This document shows positions 22,370 to 35,100 of a DNA stretch of 58,514 nt, one piece after another (position 1 is the first letter of the stretch; the number at the start of each line of letters is the position of its first letter). The DNA comes from Silene noctiflora. Lineage: Eukaryota; Streptophyta; Magnoliopsida; Caryophyllales; Caryophyllaceae. The stretch is from NCBI GenBank assembly GCA_009801015.1, contig VHZZ01000032.1, forward strand, positions 329,463-387,976, written 5' to 3'. The notes below the pieces were generated by a model. It made no database searches. It was not told the origin of the DNA and saw nothing but the letters and a program-made list of their open reading frames with translations. The position numbers were made by a program, and so were the translations under genes.

Positions 22370-25300
22370 TATAACACCCCCAACTACCAATGTGTCTTAG
22401 CAAGGCCTACCTTAGTATATGAGATCATTACCATCTCGGTTTCCAGAGATAATATGCATAATAGTAACCATAATGAAACAAATTTAATAAATACTTTAGT
22501 GTAAAAGGAAAAAATACAAGTCCCAAAAAAATACAAGTCTCATAACTCCAAAAGTGACAACAAAACTATAAAGTGATAATATCTAAACTCAGCGGAAGCT
22601 AGACTACAAAACATATGGTGACTCGGCCCCGTCCATGTCTCGCGAGCTACATCAACAGTCATTACCTGCTAAGCCAACTGCTCACCATCCCCAAATGGAT
22701 CATTACGGTTTTGAAAACAAAGACGGGGTCAGTCAACTGCATAACTAATATAACATCACAAAACATAATCCAATACACATCCAAGTCAAACTGTAACATC
22801 CATCCTCCAAACTCCATAGTGACCAAATAACCGACTACACATCACTCATCGCAACAGGTAATCCACACCGCCAATGGGGACCGCTGCCTTACCACCAAAA
22901 TCCCCACTCATCGCAACGAGCGAACCCAGATCATTAATGTGCACATCCCCCTTGTGACGGAAGTCATAAGAGGCGAACATGGGGTTGGAACCATCTCCCG
23001 AAAATGGCTCCACAACAACATCCAATAACTAAACACAATAATCTCAATCATAAACATAACCACAATAAATCGTCACATTACACCTTATACCAATTATGCA
23101 ATCAACTGAGTATGAAAACTCTGTCTTTTAGCAATACTCCAATCACAAGCAATCAATTATGATCACTCACATACCCATCACCTACATAGCATAATTACGT
23201 ATAATTACTTTATACTCAATCAATTAACCATGCACATAACCTAGACTCGTGATAACTTAATAGGAATCTCAGCTTAAAGAACAAACTCGACTTTTCCTAA
23301 TTTTCCAGTACATGACAGATTCGATATAAAATGCATAACTAATTCCATAAAAACCCAATCGATGCAAGGCCAATTGGATTGAAACCCCATGAGTCTTAGC
23401 TACAACTCTTATCTAACGTATTTTTCTCATATTCCAAACTTATCAAGGGTTTTCAGTCTGATTTCTGAAAGCTGACAGAATTCGTCGCATAAAAATTATC
23501 GATTCATAAAACGAGTTTAAAACATCATTTTTCAGTAATTACAATTCCCATTGTCATCTAAGCTCTACAAAGATGATGTTTACAAAGATGATGTATGAAA
23601 AAGACATAAAACTGAATCGACATATAAATTAGGGTTTCAAATCATTTTCCACTACCAAATCAGATTCGCAGACTTTTCAACGACAAGTTCATAAATAACG
23701 TAATACTCGTGATTTGTGGCACTGGACACTCGGCAGAGTACAGGGTACTCGACCGGGTGCCCGTGTGGGTTGGTCTGTCAGTATTCTGGAATCTGGGGAC
23801 TCAGACGAGTGCGAAGCACTCGGTCGAGTGTCTTGTACTCGACCAAGTGTCTGATTCGTGTCGGCTTTTTGCGGAAAGTATATATATCAGAACAAGAAGC
23901 AGTAAATCATTTATCCTTTTTTTTTTAAAAAACAAAACCTATACATCGACAACTACTCTTCATTCTAAACCTTCAAGCCGTAGCGTGTCTTTGTCAATTG
24001 TTGGGGTTTTTCACAAATCCATATATCGTAATCGTCGAGGTAAGTCTTTGATTTAGTCTTTTGGCCTATTGTATTGTAACTCTAATTTCTGATTTGAGGG
24101 GTTTTTGGGGATTTGTGTTTTAATTGCCTTAATTGATTCGTTATAGGAGGAGACTTCGTAGAAGAAGCGTTCTGATCAATTACTTGTTACCGGATTGCTA
24201 GTTGATGTAGGGTTTCCCTACTCAGTTGTATGTAGAACTATGTATTGTATAATGTGACGATCTTGCGATACTTATTATGATATGATTATATGAATGTGAC
24301 GATGTTGTGATGGCGATGTTGGTGGTTGATGTTGATGTTGGGTGTGGTTGAAATTGTGATTGTATTGTGATTGTGAGCCATTGTGAGAGGTGGTCTCACC
24401 CCATTGTTCGCCTCCTGTGGTCTTTCATCGCGGGAGGGATGTGCACATTAAGGGACTTGGGTATTGTGGGTGGTTAGGTGGAGTGACTGCGGTCCTCCAC
24501 TGGTAGGGCTACACACTTCGGTGTGTAGTCGGTTACTTGATGTGTGGTGTGATGGTGGTGGTGTTGACAGTGTAGTGTTTGTTCTGATTTATTTATTTTA
24601 TATAGTTGTTTAGTTGACTGACCCCATTACTGTTTTCAAAACTGTGGTGATCCATTCGGGGATGGTGAGCAGTTGGCTTAGCAGGTATTGACGATAATGG
24701 TTGTTGACTATGCGGCGGGGTTAGCAGGGTGGAGTCATCACGAGTTTTGTTTGTAGTTTCCGCAAACTTTGTTTAGTTTATCACATTTTTGGTTTGGATT
24801 TTGTACTCCGTTTTATGGAGGATTTTGTAAACACTTTAAACTATATTTATTTAATGTTTCATTATGGTTTCTATGATGTTCACTGCTTTGGGAAACCGAT
24901 ATGGTAGCATCCTTATATTCGGAGGTAGTCCTTGATAAGGTGTCTCGGAGTATGGGGGTGTTACAAAAAAATCACCTAGAACAAACCATAAGGAATTAGG
25001 CTACGAAATTTGACATGCATAAACTAAACTTAAAATAAACGGGACTTCCTTTGCAAAATTTTCGAATTAGAAGACTTTAAAAGAGCATAAGCAATTGAAT
25101 GAAATCGACTTACAAACAGGGAAATCAAATTAGGTTGGAATAGGGGAGAAATCTCCAATCAATTGAAAGGCTCGCCAATCTCTTCTTTCTCTCCCTCTCT
25201 AAGCTTATGGATGCTAAAAGAAATTAGAAATGACTTAAGCGTTACTAACAAAACCATTGATCAAAACATAATAGAAATCGTCAAACTCGCTGAACCGGCT

Positions 25301-25396
25301 TACTCTGTCAAGTGCACTCGGCCGAGTGACACGCCCTCAACCGAGTACCAACCAAGTATTCGACCGAGTACTCCAACTAAAATACGGAGTATTACA
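22370..25396 (+). mobile_element. outer solo-LTR-like element, interrupted by a second copy
   Basis: The left end is TATAACACCCCC and the right end is GGAGTATTACA, which fits a TG...CA LTR with the second base mutated. The flanks are AGTTC at 22365-22369 and AGTTC at 25397-25401, a perfect 5-bp target duplication. The left flank lies in TTCAGTTC-repeat DNA, so chance agreement is somewhat more likely than usual. Without the nested copy it would be about 1.75 kb. The 3' portion carries CACTCGGCCGAGTG (25315-25328), a perfect 14-bp palindrome. No protein-coding domain is present. Confidence 0.6.
23699..24965 (-). mobile_element. nested solo-LTR-like element of the same family, inverted
   Basis: On the minus strand it begins TGTAACACCCCCATACTCCG and ends GAGTATTAC, the same termini as the outer element. 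Its 5' part (24300-24965) is recognisably the reverse complement of 22370-23050, for example GTGCACAT, GAGGCGAAC and GCTAAGCCAACTGCTCACC. The flanks AATAA (23694-23698) and AAAAA (24966-24970) would be an imperfect 5-bp duplication. Several ACTCG-CGAGT palindromic motifs lie at 23730-23850. Length 1267 bp. Confidence 0.6.
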
Positions 25397-28300
25397 AGTT
25401 CAACTTCTATCAGCCAACAAAAATAGAGCCTTGTTTTTTGCTGAAAAAAATTGGATTGAACTAAATTTAATGGAACCAAACTTAATAAAACTGAATTAAA
25501 CTAAACTAAACTAAAGTAAAAGTTAATTTGTAAAGAGATGAACTGAACATGACCTTCACATTTGAAGAAATTAGTAAAGCTGAACTGAACTTAACTCGAT
25601 GAAACTGAACTTAACTTAACTAAACCGAATAGAGCTAAATTGAAGTCAAAAGAGTTTAACCTATAAAGAACATGGTCTCAGTCTTATTTAGTTTAATGTT
25701 AGAACGAACGAATACCTCCATCTTAAGTTTATTTTTATTCATATTTACTTATGTTCATTTTTACATGTTCGTTAAGGCTAGGCTAAGTTCAATTTAAAAA
25801 AAATAGTTTTGGTAAAAATAATACGTGTTGATTTTTACGGTACGTTTTTTACTTAATGCAATATGTTTTTTTCGTATTATTATCCCTTTCATTTCCCCTC
25901 TTATTTTCTTCTCCTCTCCTACCCTTCACCACCATTGTTGGTCCCACCCACCACCACCATCGTGCACTATGGTGTTGTACTAGCATACCGTAAAGATGCA
26001 AAAAGGAGGGGGGCCCTAACATGCGAGTCTGAACCATCCTACCACGCAACTCCCAATCGGACCGTTTCCGAGCTTGAAAAATTTAACCCTCGTCAGTCCA
26101 TAGACAAAAATAAAATAAAAATATCATTTTTAGGATGGGATTGGCCTCGTATATCTCTAACCCGCCCGAACTAACGGGTTGGTTTCTGACATGGCCACAA
26201 CAGCCTTACTGGTGGTTAGGACTACCTCAATTTCCTACCCATACATTCATTTTGCCAACATAGTTGACAAAGTGATTGATAGGTGATGAAAGAATAACAG
26301 TAGTTAGGTACCAAAGATAATATGTTGCTAAAAAAACAGATGATGAAAATTAAGAATGATATAAAAATATCCCAAATTGTTGTGTAAGGCCACTTTATCC
26401 ATAATACTAGCCCAATAACAAAAACCCCAATAAATCCCTTATATTTTATTTATTATATACTAAAAGAATAACACTTCTACAAATTTTTCCCCTCTCAAAT
26501 TTCCTACCTAAATATTCACATACCAATAAGTGGTCCCTAAATTGATTCCATTATCATCATTTTTTATTTACATTATCATATATAGATGTATAAAATTCTT
26601 AATAATAATAATAATCATATACTCCCTATGAATCTATTTACTTAAAATTAATCTGCTCACTAAAATTAATCTACTCATTACTATAATGTATCATCATTTA
26701 TTTTGAATAAAACACACTTAATTCCTAACTTATCTTACATGATTGTGTTAACTGTTATCCACTTATGTTTATACTTTTAGTGAATGAATGAGGTGATATA
26801 ATTTATTATTTTTAAAAATAATGTTGACAAAATAGTTTGAGTAAAGGATATAATCTTATTGGGGTTAAAACTATTGAAGTTTCTCTTTTCTAACTCTTAA
26901 TATAAAAAAAACATTATCAATAGTTGATTTTATTATTCAATTTGTAACGGAGTTAAATAAATAATAATTTAATTGTTATAATCTCTAACACTTTTATCTA
27001 AAAAAACGTACATTTGTGCTACGCTAATTATTTAATAAACTTGTAAAAAATTAGTTTATTTTAATAACCCGATAATTTATATTGATACATTGTATATTTA
27101 AATATGTTAGTTTTCATTATAAAATGTCGGGTCGTTAAAATATAAATAAATTTAATTGTTTTCTTTGGGCTTATCTCCTTTTGGGTCAGTCATATGCTAT
27201 AGGATAGTCCTATAGGAGAGGTTGCTGAAAAGATATAAAATACATGTCCATGGTTGATGTTACTTGTCAGGTTAAAAACAATATATAGTTTTATTTTTTT
27301 ATCTAAACTATCAATTAATATACTTATTAATTTAATAAAAAAAATATAAAATCTAGATATCTCTTATAAATAAATAGTTATCCCTAACCAACATATGTGT
27401 TCGTTAATAAAAGATTAAGTTATGTTTTATCCGCTTTTTTTATGACTCTTAAAAAGTTTTCTTTTCAAATAACCGTCTTTTATGACCAGCTTACTTTCAA
27501 AGTTCAATGTTTTATGGTAATAATTTCAATAATTATCTTAATTATTTTTGCATTAACATTAAAAAACAGTTACATCGAAAATGAGACGGAATTAAATATT
27601 TTTGATATTTTTTTTATACGAAACCCCGATAGTTATTCAAATTTTATATGGTACTATTGGGGTTTAGGAAATTTGTATGGTATCTTTGTTGTGTCTGAGA
27701 TTTTACGTGGTAGCGTAGAATTTTGTTTACCGTATATTTCTATATCAACATCAAAATAATACCAAATTTGTTAACTAAACATATTTACTTATGCATTAAC
27801 ATTCTCTTCTACACCATCTTCATCGCTATCATCACACAATATTTCATCATTTTTATCTTTTCCACTTTCCCATTTTTTTTTTGTTTGATCGAAATTCAAT
27901 GAGCGGAGTATGTGTGAAGGTCATAACGAATAAGTGGTGTAAGTGGTGTCTTCTTGTAGTTTGGTAGTGATGGTTAAAATGGTGGGGTTATAAGGAGGAA
28001 GATGATAACCATTTTGGTGAGTTGATGATTGAGAAATGATTTAACATTTCGTCAAATTAGGTTATAGGTAATAAGGGTCATTGGTCAACTTACTTTAAAA
28101 AGTTGACGAAAAACTCGGCGACTTACATATGTAAGGTTACAGTTGAAACTAGTAATAAAGTTCAAGATATCGTGTAGATTAGGCAAACGAGGTATAACGT
28201 AAATTCTGAAAACCATTAAAGTACCAAATAGAATAACCCTAAACTAAAAGTTAAATATATTAACTACCATAACAGAACCCGAATTAAAAGTATCAGTGAA

Positions 28301-29112
28301 AGCCGTTTGTCTTATTTAAAGGGCTTTTTATTTTCAAAACTTAAAAGGATGTTGAATTAACAACAAAAAACAAAGAGGTGAAAAATACCTCCCTTAATTT
28401 TTTATGTGTTTGTTCCATATAAGAAAAAAAATCGATACACAACCCTAACAACCAACACAACCACCCAAAAACTACCACTACCATTCCAAAATCACGGTCT
28501 ACCTCATCAAACCTCCGCCAGTGGCTCCCGTCTCACCCATTAACCCCACTGAACTCTTCCACCAGACCTTTATCCAAACCCGTCAAGCCGTCAACCAAAC
28601 GTCTCCTTATCATACACATTTATACACCCACAAAGTGGCCTGAAAACATTAAATTAAAGAAACAAAAATAATAAAACAAAAAGAAACCCACACTCCAACT
28701 CCAACAACTTTTCTTTACTCTTGTTTGATAGACGCACTCCGTTGTCGCCTCTTTCTTCGACCATACAAAATCGTTTCGTTGCAGAAAAAAACACCTCCAA
28801 AACCCTAGAAATTTCGACGCGATAATCTCCGATTCAAACCTATAGATCGCAAAAACCTTCGTATTTCTCCATCTTAACTCGGTAATTTCTTCATTTCTTT
28901 TACTTTTTCGCTTTTTTCTTTGTTTTTTTAAAGTTGAAAATCTGTGATTCAGCTGTAACTCTCGGCATTTTCCCCAAATCAGCTGTTTTAGGGTTTTATT
29001 AACGTTTTTGTTGAATTTTTTGGTTGTTTTTTGTGAAGGTTATGTGGTTGTGATGAGACGGTGTTTGTTGCGGTGGTGCGGTAGCTAGAGAGTGTAGGCC
29101 CTAGTGGCAGTT
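25397..29112. other. intergenic between S9 peptidase and PIE1 genes (divergent)
   Basis: Bases 25440-25650 are degenerate GAACTGAACT-type repeat. A likely Helitron remnant lies at 26449-27035. An open frame at 27397-27759 encodes a hydrophobic, AT-driven sequence with no recognisable family and is not called. From about 28700 the DNA is the PIE1 promoter and leader. T-rich DNA ending in AG at 29037-29038 and GTAATTTC near 28882 could mark a 5'-UTR intron, which is tentative. Confidence 0.5.
26449..27035 (+). mobile_element. degenerate Helitron-like remnant
   Basis: The segment starting near 26449 (TTATATACTAAAAGAATAAC, then CTCTCAAATTTCCTACC) is similar to the 5' end of the Helitron at 16619. 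Near 27000 the sequence TATCTAAAAAAACGTACATTT resembles that element's 3' end, but the terminal CTAG and hairpin are lost. The boundaries are approximate. Confidence 0.4.
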
Positions 29113-32100
29113 ATGGCCTCTAAAGGCCCGAGGTCGAAGCTCGATCACGAGACGAGAGCGAGGCGTCAGAAGGTTAGTTTACGCTTTCTTGTGTTTGTTA
29201 ATAGCTTTGCTTTTTGCCGAAGGTAGAAATGGTAACTATGTGAGAGTCTTTTGGTACGACATTTTGGTGTATTTGAGTGTGGTGCTGGTTTTATGGCGAA
29301 TGGACGTAATTTCTTGTGGATGACCTTGGAAGAACAGCATGCTAATCTACTTTATCGACTTTTTTTGTGTGTTGAAGTAAGCGGGGAATAGTGTCCTGGA
29401 GGGTATGTTTGGTTCATGTATGAAGGGGGGGGGGGCGTCCTTTCAAATATTTTGTATGGTGGAGGGAATTTGATTAGACTTGGAGTAGGGAATGGAGCAT
29501 GCAAGCTTTCCGTCCAACTATTTCCTATGTTGGGGGAAATTTGATTAGATTTGGAGGAGGAAAAGTGGACACTCCATTTCCCGCTAACCTTATTTGCTAA
29601 CTGGAAAAGGGATTTTTGTATCCCCCCTTCTCCCTTCCCTTGCCCTCCAGTTCTCTCCCTCCAAACAAGCTCAAGATGTTATTAAGTTATTGCTCAGCCT
29701 GAGCGTGGCCACAAATTCCTTTCCTATGAACTTAATGGACTGAAACTCGAGAGTGTGGCATGTGGAACGTGTCTTGATGGTGTGGGAGTGCTTCAAACCT
29801 TGCTGAGGGATTTTTACTTACTCTGTGGTGGTGGACTGGTGGTTGTCGTATAGGGAAGGAAGACTACATTGGTTTTAGGTTAGAAGAGAAATATGTTACA
29901 AGTTATTACCGAATATTTATAGTGGACGGAGTGAGGTTTTTTGTGAACAGATGCTAGTCCCGGCTTACAGTAAACACAGGGAACAACTTCAGATGTAATG
30001 TTTCCGGAACTGGTCGAATTTCTTATTGGGGGGATTGACGCTGAAGTTGTTTTGAGTTCCATAAATCATGGTGGAATTGGGTACTCATGGTTAAAGTAAA
30101 TATCAAGAAACATATGCACTCGAGGTTTGTCCTCCCAGTTGTGTGGGCGCATCGCAGTTGGAATTTGGAAGAGAGGACAAAATGAAAAGAGAATAGATGT
30201 CCCCTATGTGATGAAAACGAAATTGGTCGATCTTACTTGTCATGAAGATAAATTCGGTCACTGAAACCTACTGGGCTAACTAGAAAACAGCCCAGGAATT
30301 TAATAAATGCTTGCTTATTTAATAGGAAGCAGTGGCCAATAGCTCTTTTTAAGTATCAAAGTTGGTATCCGTATTTGTGCTTAATGGATTGTAAGTATAA
30401 GTTGCATATGGGAGAACTATTTAAGTAACAATGGACATGTTTTTTTTTTTTTTTTTTAAATATTTTGGGAAGTTTAAGCAACTATTGGCTATAGATTTTT
30501 GTGCAGTTACATGTGATGGAATAAACCTTTTTTTTTTTTTTTTTTACGGTGAAGCCCATAGTCCCTTTTTATTCATTGTGAAATCTTGCTCTAAATTACC
30601 TTTTTTCTCCATGTAAACTTGTAAACAGAATTGGTTGCTTCATTTTAACCTTTTCAAGTCAAGTCAAGCCCGAGGGTCCTTTAGGGCTAAAAAGTCCTTT
30701 GAGAGCCGTAGAATCCCTTTTGTCTTGATTTAGGAGAATAGGCGCATTTATTAGGTTACGTGCTTTGAGCAATCTGCAGGCAATGCCAATTGACATCCTT
30801 TTATTTTTGTTTTCCTAGTTTTGTATATATTTTGAACACAACTTATCTTGAGAAGGCGATTAGAAACTCCATCAAACTCTTTCCTTTACTGCAATTTGCT
30901 TTCAGCTTATTTTTTTGAGGGTTTTCTATAGCTAGAACTCTTACACATACCACCTAAAAAACTCGAGAGGACAAATGGCATTCTTGCCTCAATGTATTTC
31001 CTTAACTTAAAAAATCATCCCGCATAAAATCAATAGTCAGTGCACAATATTAATGTTTCTGTGAGTTACAACTAAATTTCTGCCAGTTGGTTTTATGATC
31101 GAAAACTGCCATTTGGTGTATTGGCCACATCATTCATTCTTTAATTGATGGTTTAGATCCCATAAGTTCCAATTTATCCTGGATTGATTGAATGTGCTTG
31201 GAAGTTTTTCTTATCACAGCATGACTATTTGTTACAGGCGCTTGAATCTCCTAGAGAACCTCGTCGTCCTAAAGCACATTGGGATCATGTTTTGGAAGAG
31301 ATGCTCTGGTTATCAAAGGTGATCATCTTGTGTTATTCACCTCACAAATTGACTTCGATTGAAACACTCCTAATCGTTGGTTTGAATACCTTAAATGGTG
31401 ATGGTAGGACTTTGAGGCTGAGAGGAAATGGAAGTTAGCACAGGCAAAGAAGGTTGCTTTACGAGCAAGCAGAGGCATGCTTGATCAGGCAACAAGGGGA
31501 GAAAGGAGAATTAAGGTTACTGGCTTCATATGTTCTTTCAAATTTTAGTATCGTGTAGTTGATGCAAACATGATATGTCTAGTACATGCATGATACTTGT
31601 ACATGCTGTGCTGAGACTGTTGTTAACAATTTACGACTTCCTAAATAACATTTACTAATTGTACTTTTAGACGAATTGCAGGGTAAGGACGGTTTATCCA
31701 AAGAGACCACACTTAATAATAATACATAAAAGAAAAACTCACTCGCTCTTTGACATTAAATACCCTCATTTCCCTGCACTATTACTTGGCTGGTTGGCTC
31801 TTCCCTTGCTTACCCTCTCATTGTCATGCTCACAAGAGTCACAACCAACCATTAATGCCGGCAATTAATATCGGCACTCCAGCGTCGGCTTTTCGGTGCC
31901 GACCACCCCACAGTGATGAGTGATCCAAAGAACCACCTCAAGAACCACTGGTTTTGTTTAGTCACTTTCCAAAAAGGATTCACTAAATCCCTTCTAAAAT
32001 GCCATTTAGTTCGGGATCTAGTGGTGAAGCTGGTTCTCGGAAAAGGGTATAGGGCATGATTTTCTAGTGGAACCCTAAGCCATTTTCCGCTAAAAATTTT

Positions 32101-35100
32101 AGATTACGGGTGTAGGGGTTGGTGGTTCTTGTTTTCAAAAGGTGTGGTTAGGGTCACCAGAGAATGACTGGTTAAGTGGTGGCTGCTAAATGGGACTGGG
32201 TGGTGTCAGGGTGGAGGATGGTGGCGGGTTGAATATAGAAAGAGGGTAAGTGTCTCTGGAGTTTAGGAAGAGGTATGGGAATTGACGTGTAACAAGTTAA
32301 GCCGCGTAAATAAACGTTTATAATCAACACAGGGAATATCTCCACATTTGATCCCTCTCCCACATACCGTTAAATTGTCATCTATTGATTTTTACTCAAT
32401 TTTTACCGTGACATCAAACAGGAAGAAGAGCAGCGGATGAGAAAAGTTGCTTTGAATATATCGAAGGATGTGAAGAAGTTCTGGACTAAAATTGAGAAGC
32501 TGGTAAATTAAAATTAATGACACGGAGACCCTCTTTCATATTGTCCTCTAAGGCTAGGATATACTCAATCCGTAAACTTTGCGTAATTGCTGATGCAGGT
32601 TCTTTATAAGCATCAGCTGGAGCTCGATGACAAAAAGAAGAAAGCACTTGACAAACAATTGGAGTATCTCCTAGGTCAAACTGAAAGGTTACTATAACAT
32701 GAACTTTGCCCTTATCCTTGAGTATTGACGATCGTATCTTTCTATGTGAAAAATATTATGTGTTTTAGACTTGTTGTACATTTGACGAATTAAAGCATAG
32801 AATTTGGTGTATTTCTCAGGTACTCAAATATGCTCGCAGAAAATCTGGTTGGTGTATCAACCGCTCCAGGACGGCCATCTTTAACTTTTAACAATCAGCA
32901 GAGAGACATTGATGGAAATACGGTGGATAAATCTATGATGTTACTTCGTGGTAAGTGACATGCTGTACTTGTTTAACTTGGCTAGAGACAGCGCTTAAGT
33001 ATATCTTCTGTATGTCAAGTTGGTAAAGTCAAAAGTGTTGATATGCATGACCTATGTTCAAAACCCGTCATCAAAAAAATTTCCTAGCGGATCCCTTTAC
33101 ATAAAAGAAAGTGTATCTATATGTGGCTTGTATGTTTGATCAGTAATTGGGTGCAATATTCACCAGACTCGAAGTCGGGTACTGAGATCAAAGCCACTGA
33201 AATGGAAGTTGATGCAAATTCAGTTATCCTATCCCAGAATGTTTTGGACACTTCAAAGTCCTACCCATCAGAGCTATCTATGCAAGAGAACACATCTCTC
33301 AGTCAGGAGAAGACTGATGAAATAAAAGTTGTGGAGTCCTTGAAACTACTTGCTGGTTAGTGGCTCTTGTCCTTGTTGAACTTGATGAGGAGTAAGCATT
33401 AACTATATGGTGTGTATATGTTTGACAAACAGTGTAATGCAGCTTCTACAGAGGTGAAATTGGACTCAGATATTAAAACAGATAATGTGGAGGGTGATGA
33501 AGATTATAATGTTCTGTCTGTGGATGAGTCGGTGAGCCACCCAACTTTACTCCTATCATGTAGTAAGAATCTCTTGTGCAAATAACCATTGAAAATAATC
33601 AGAATGAGTACACTGCTTTTTTCTGATTCTTTCATAATACTGACTGTTTTTTTTAATTCTAGCCGAGCCAAAGGATCAATATTCTTTGGTTTGGAGAATG
33701 ATGGAATGAAGCAAAATGACTTGCTAAGTAGGTTACAGTGTTACACTTTTTTACAAGTACAATCATTGAATAGAACTTTCTTTGCCATTTAAAATTTAGG
33801 TCATCTGGCCATAACCTCTTTTGGTTGCTTACACGGGGGTAATGTTAGGTACCCCCGGCCCTGCTTTAACCCGCTATTTGCGGGAGCTGTTAAGACACTG
33901 AGGTAATGTTGTTGATGCAGCTGTTGTTATGTGAGACTCTGACCAACTATTAAGCATATCTAAATTATTGTGCTGTTGTTTTCTTCTACCTAAAAACGCA
34001 AACATGTCTTTACTCTCCAAGTCATTACTCAACAACGTTAGAAGAGATAATGATTTACATTACTTACAATTTATGTAAATTTGCGTGTGAGAGATGGCGT
34101 CCTCTTTGCCTCTAAGTGTGTGGCAGAAGTGGGACACCGGTACACTTCAGCACGCCTAGATGTATTTTTTTTTTCTGTGTAAATTTTTTTTCTATAAATT
34201 TGATGATACAATGTGATGCGCAATTTTTTCTGGCTCACCTTCATCGGTGCAATTGCAGGAAGATGATGAGCGTACCATTGAGCAAGATGAGGCTTTGATA
34301 ACTGAAGAAGAAAGGCAGGAGGAATTGGCTGCTTTAAAGAATGAAGTAGATTTGCCTCTAGAGGAGCTACTCAAACGCTATTCCATGAGTGAAGGTGACT
34401 GATGTGACACAAATTTTAAGTTTGCTTTCTTAGTTCCTGTGCCTTTTGGAGATCATCAGTACAGTAGATAGTTTCTTATCTAATTTGTACTCATTTTAAT
34501 TATTTCCCGTGGTTGGTGGACTATTCATTCTTTGGATATTTTCAGTCAATGGAGAAAGTTGTCCAGACAGACATGGTGTTGACACAGATGCCCTCCATGA
34601 GGTTGTTCCTGATAGTCATAAGAGTGGTGAGTTGACCCCTTGGGGAATTATTTTCATTAGCAATAATAAATTCTTTTGGCAGTTAGTAATGTCACTGTGA
34701 ATATTTGTTTGATTTGTATCATGTGTGCAATTTCTTGGCTAATAGTGCTGGTTGACTTTGTGCAGAAGATAACTGTGACCCTCTCCATGTGTTAAAAGCA
34801 AATGGTGTTGTCTCGACAGGAATGGTTAGTTTCATTGTAAATCAATTTGGTTATTAGTTTTCATCATTGGTTTTGGGGTCCTAAGTGATGTGAAGTTGTT
34901 ATTCCAGGGAAAAAGCAATGGTGTCTTAAAGGCCAACAACCATTTTTCTGAAGCTGAGGCCTGTCCACACAAAAATGAATCAAATTGCATGAATGGTTCT
35001 GGCTTTGTAAATATGGACTATGACTCTAGTGATGAACAGGTAACGTATTCCTTGTTTCATGCAGTTCATTTGTTTCTTTTTAAATTAATAAATGGATGGC

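Noticed and set aside
23709-24056. 115-residue open frame
   Set aside because: It lies wholly within the nested LTR-like element and has no gag-pol or other known domain.
22370-24965. A single foldback transposon with two 1.3-kb arms
   Set aside because: The right arm has its own complete termini and lies inside the left element, whose other end is found at 25396 with a matching AGTTC flank. Nesting explains more of the sequence.
27397-27759. 120-residue hydrophobic open frame between S9 and PIE1 genes
   Set aside because: AT-driven composition, no recognisable family or promoter, and it lies in repeat-rich intergenic DNA.
33144-33166. Upstream acceptor (CAG at 33141-33143) for PIE1 exon 7
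   Set aside because: It would break the reading phase from exon 6. The CAG at 33164-33166 keeps the frame.
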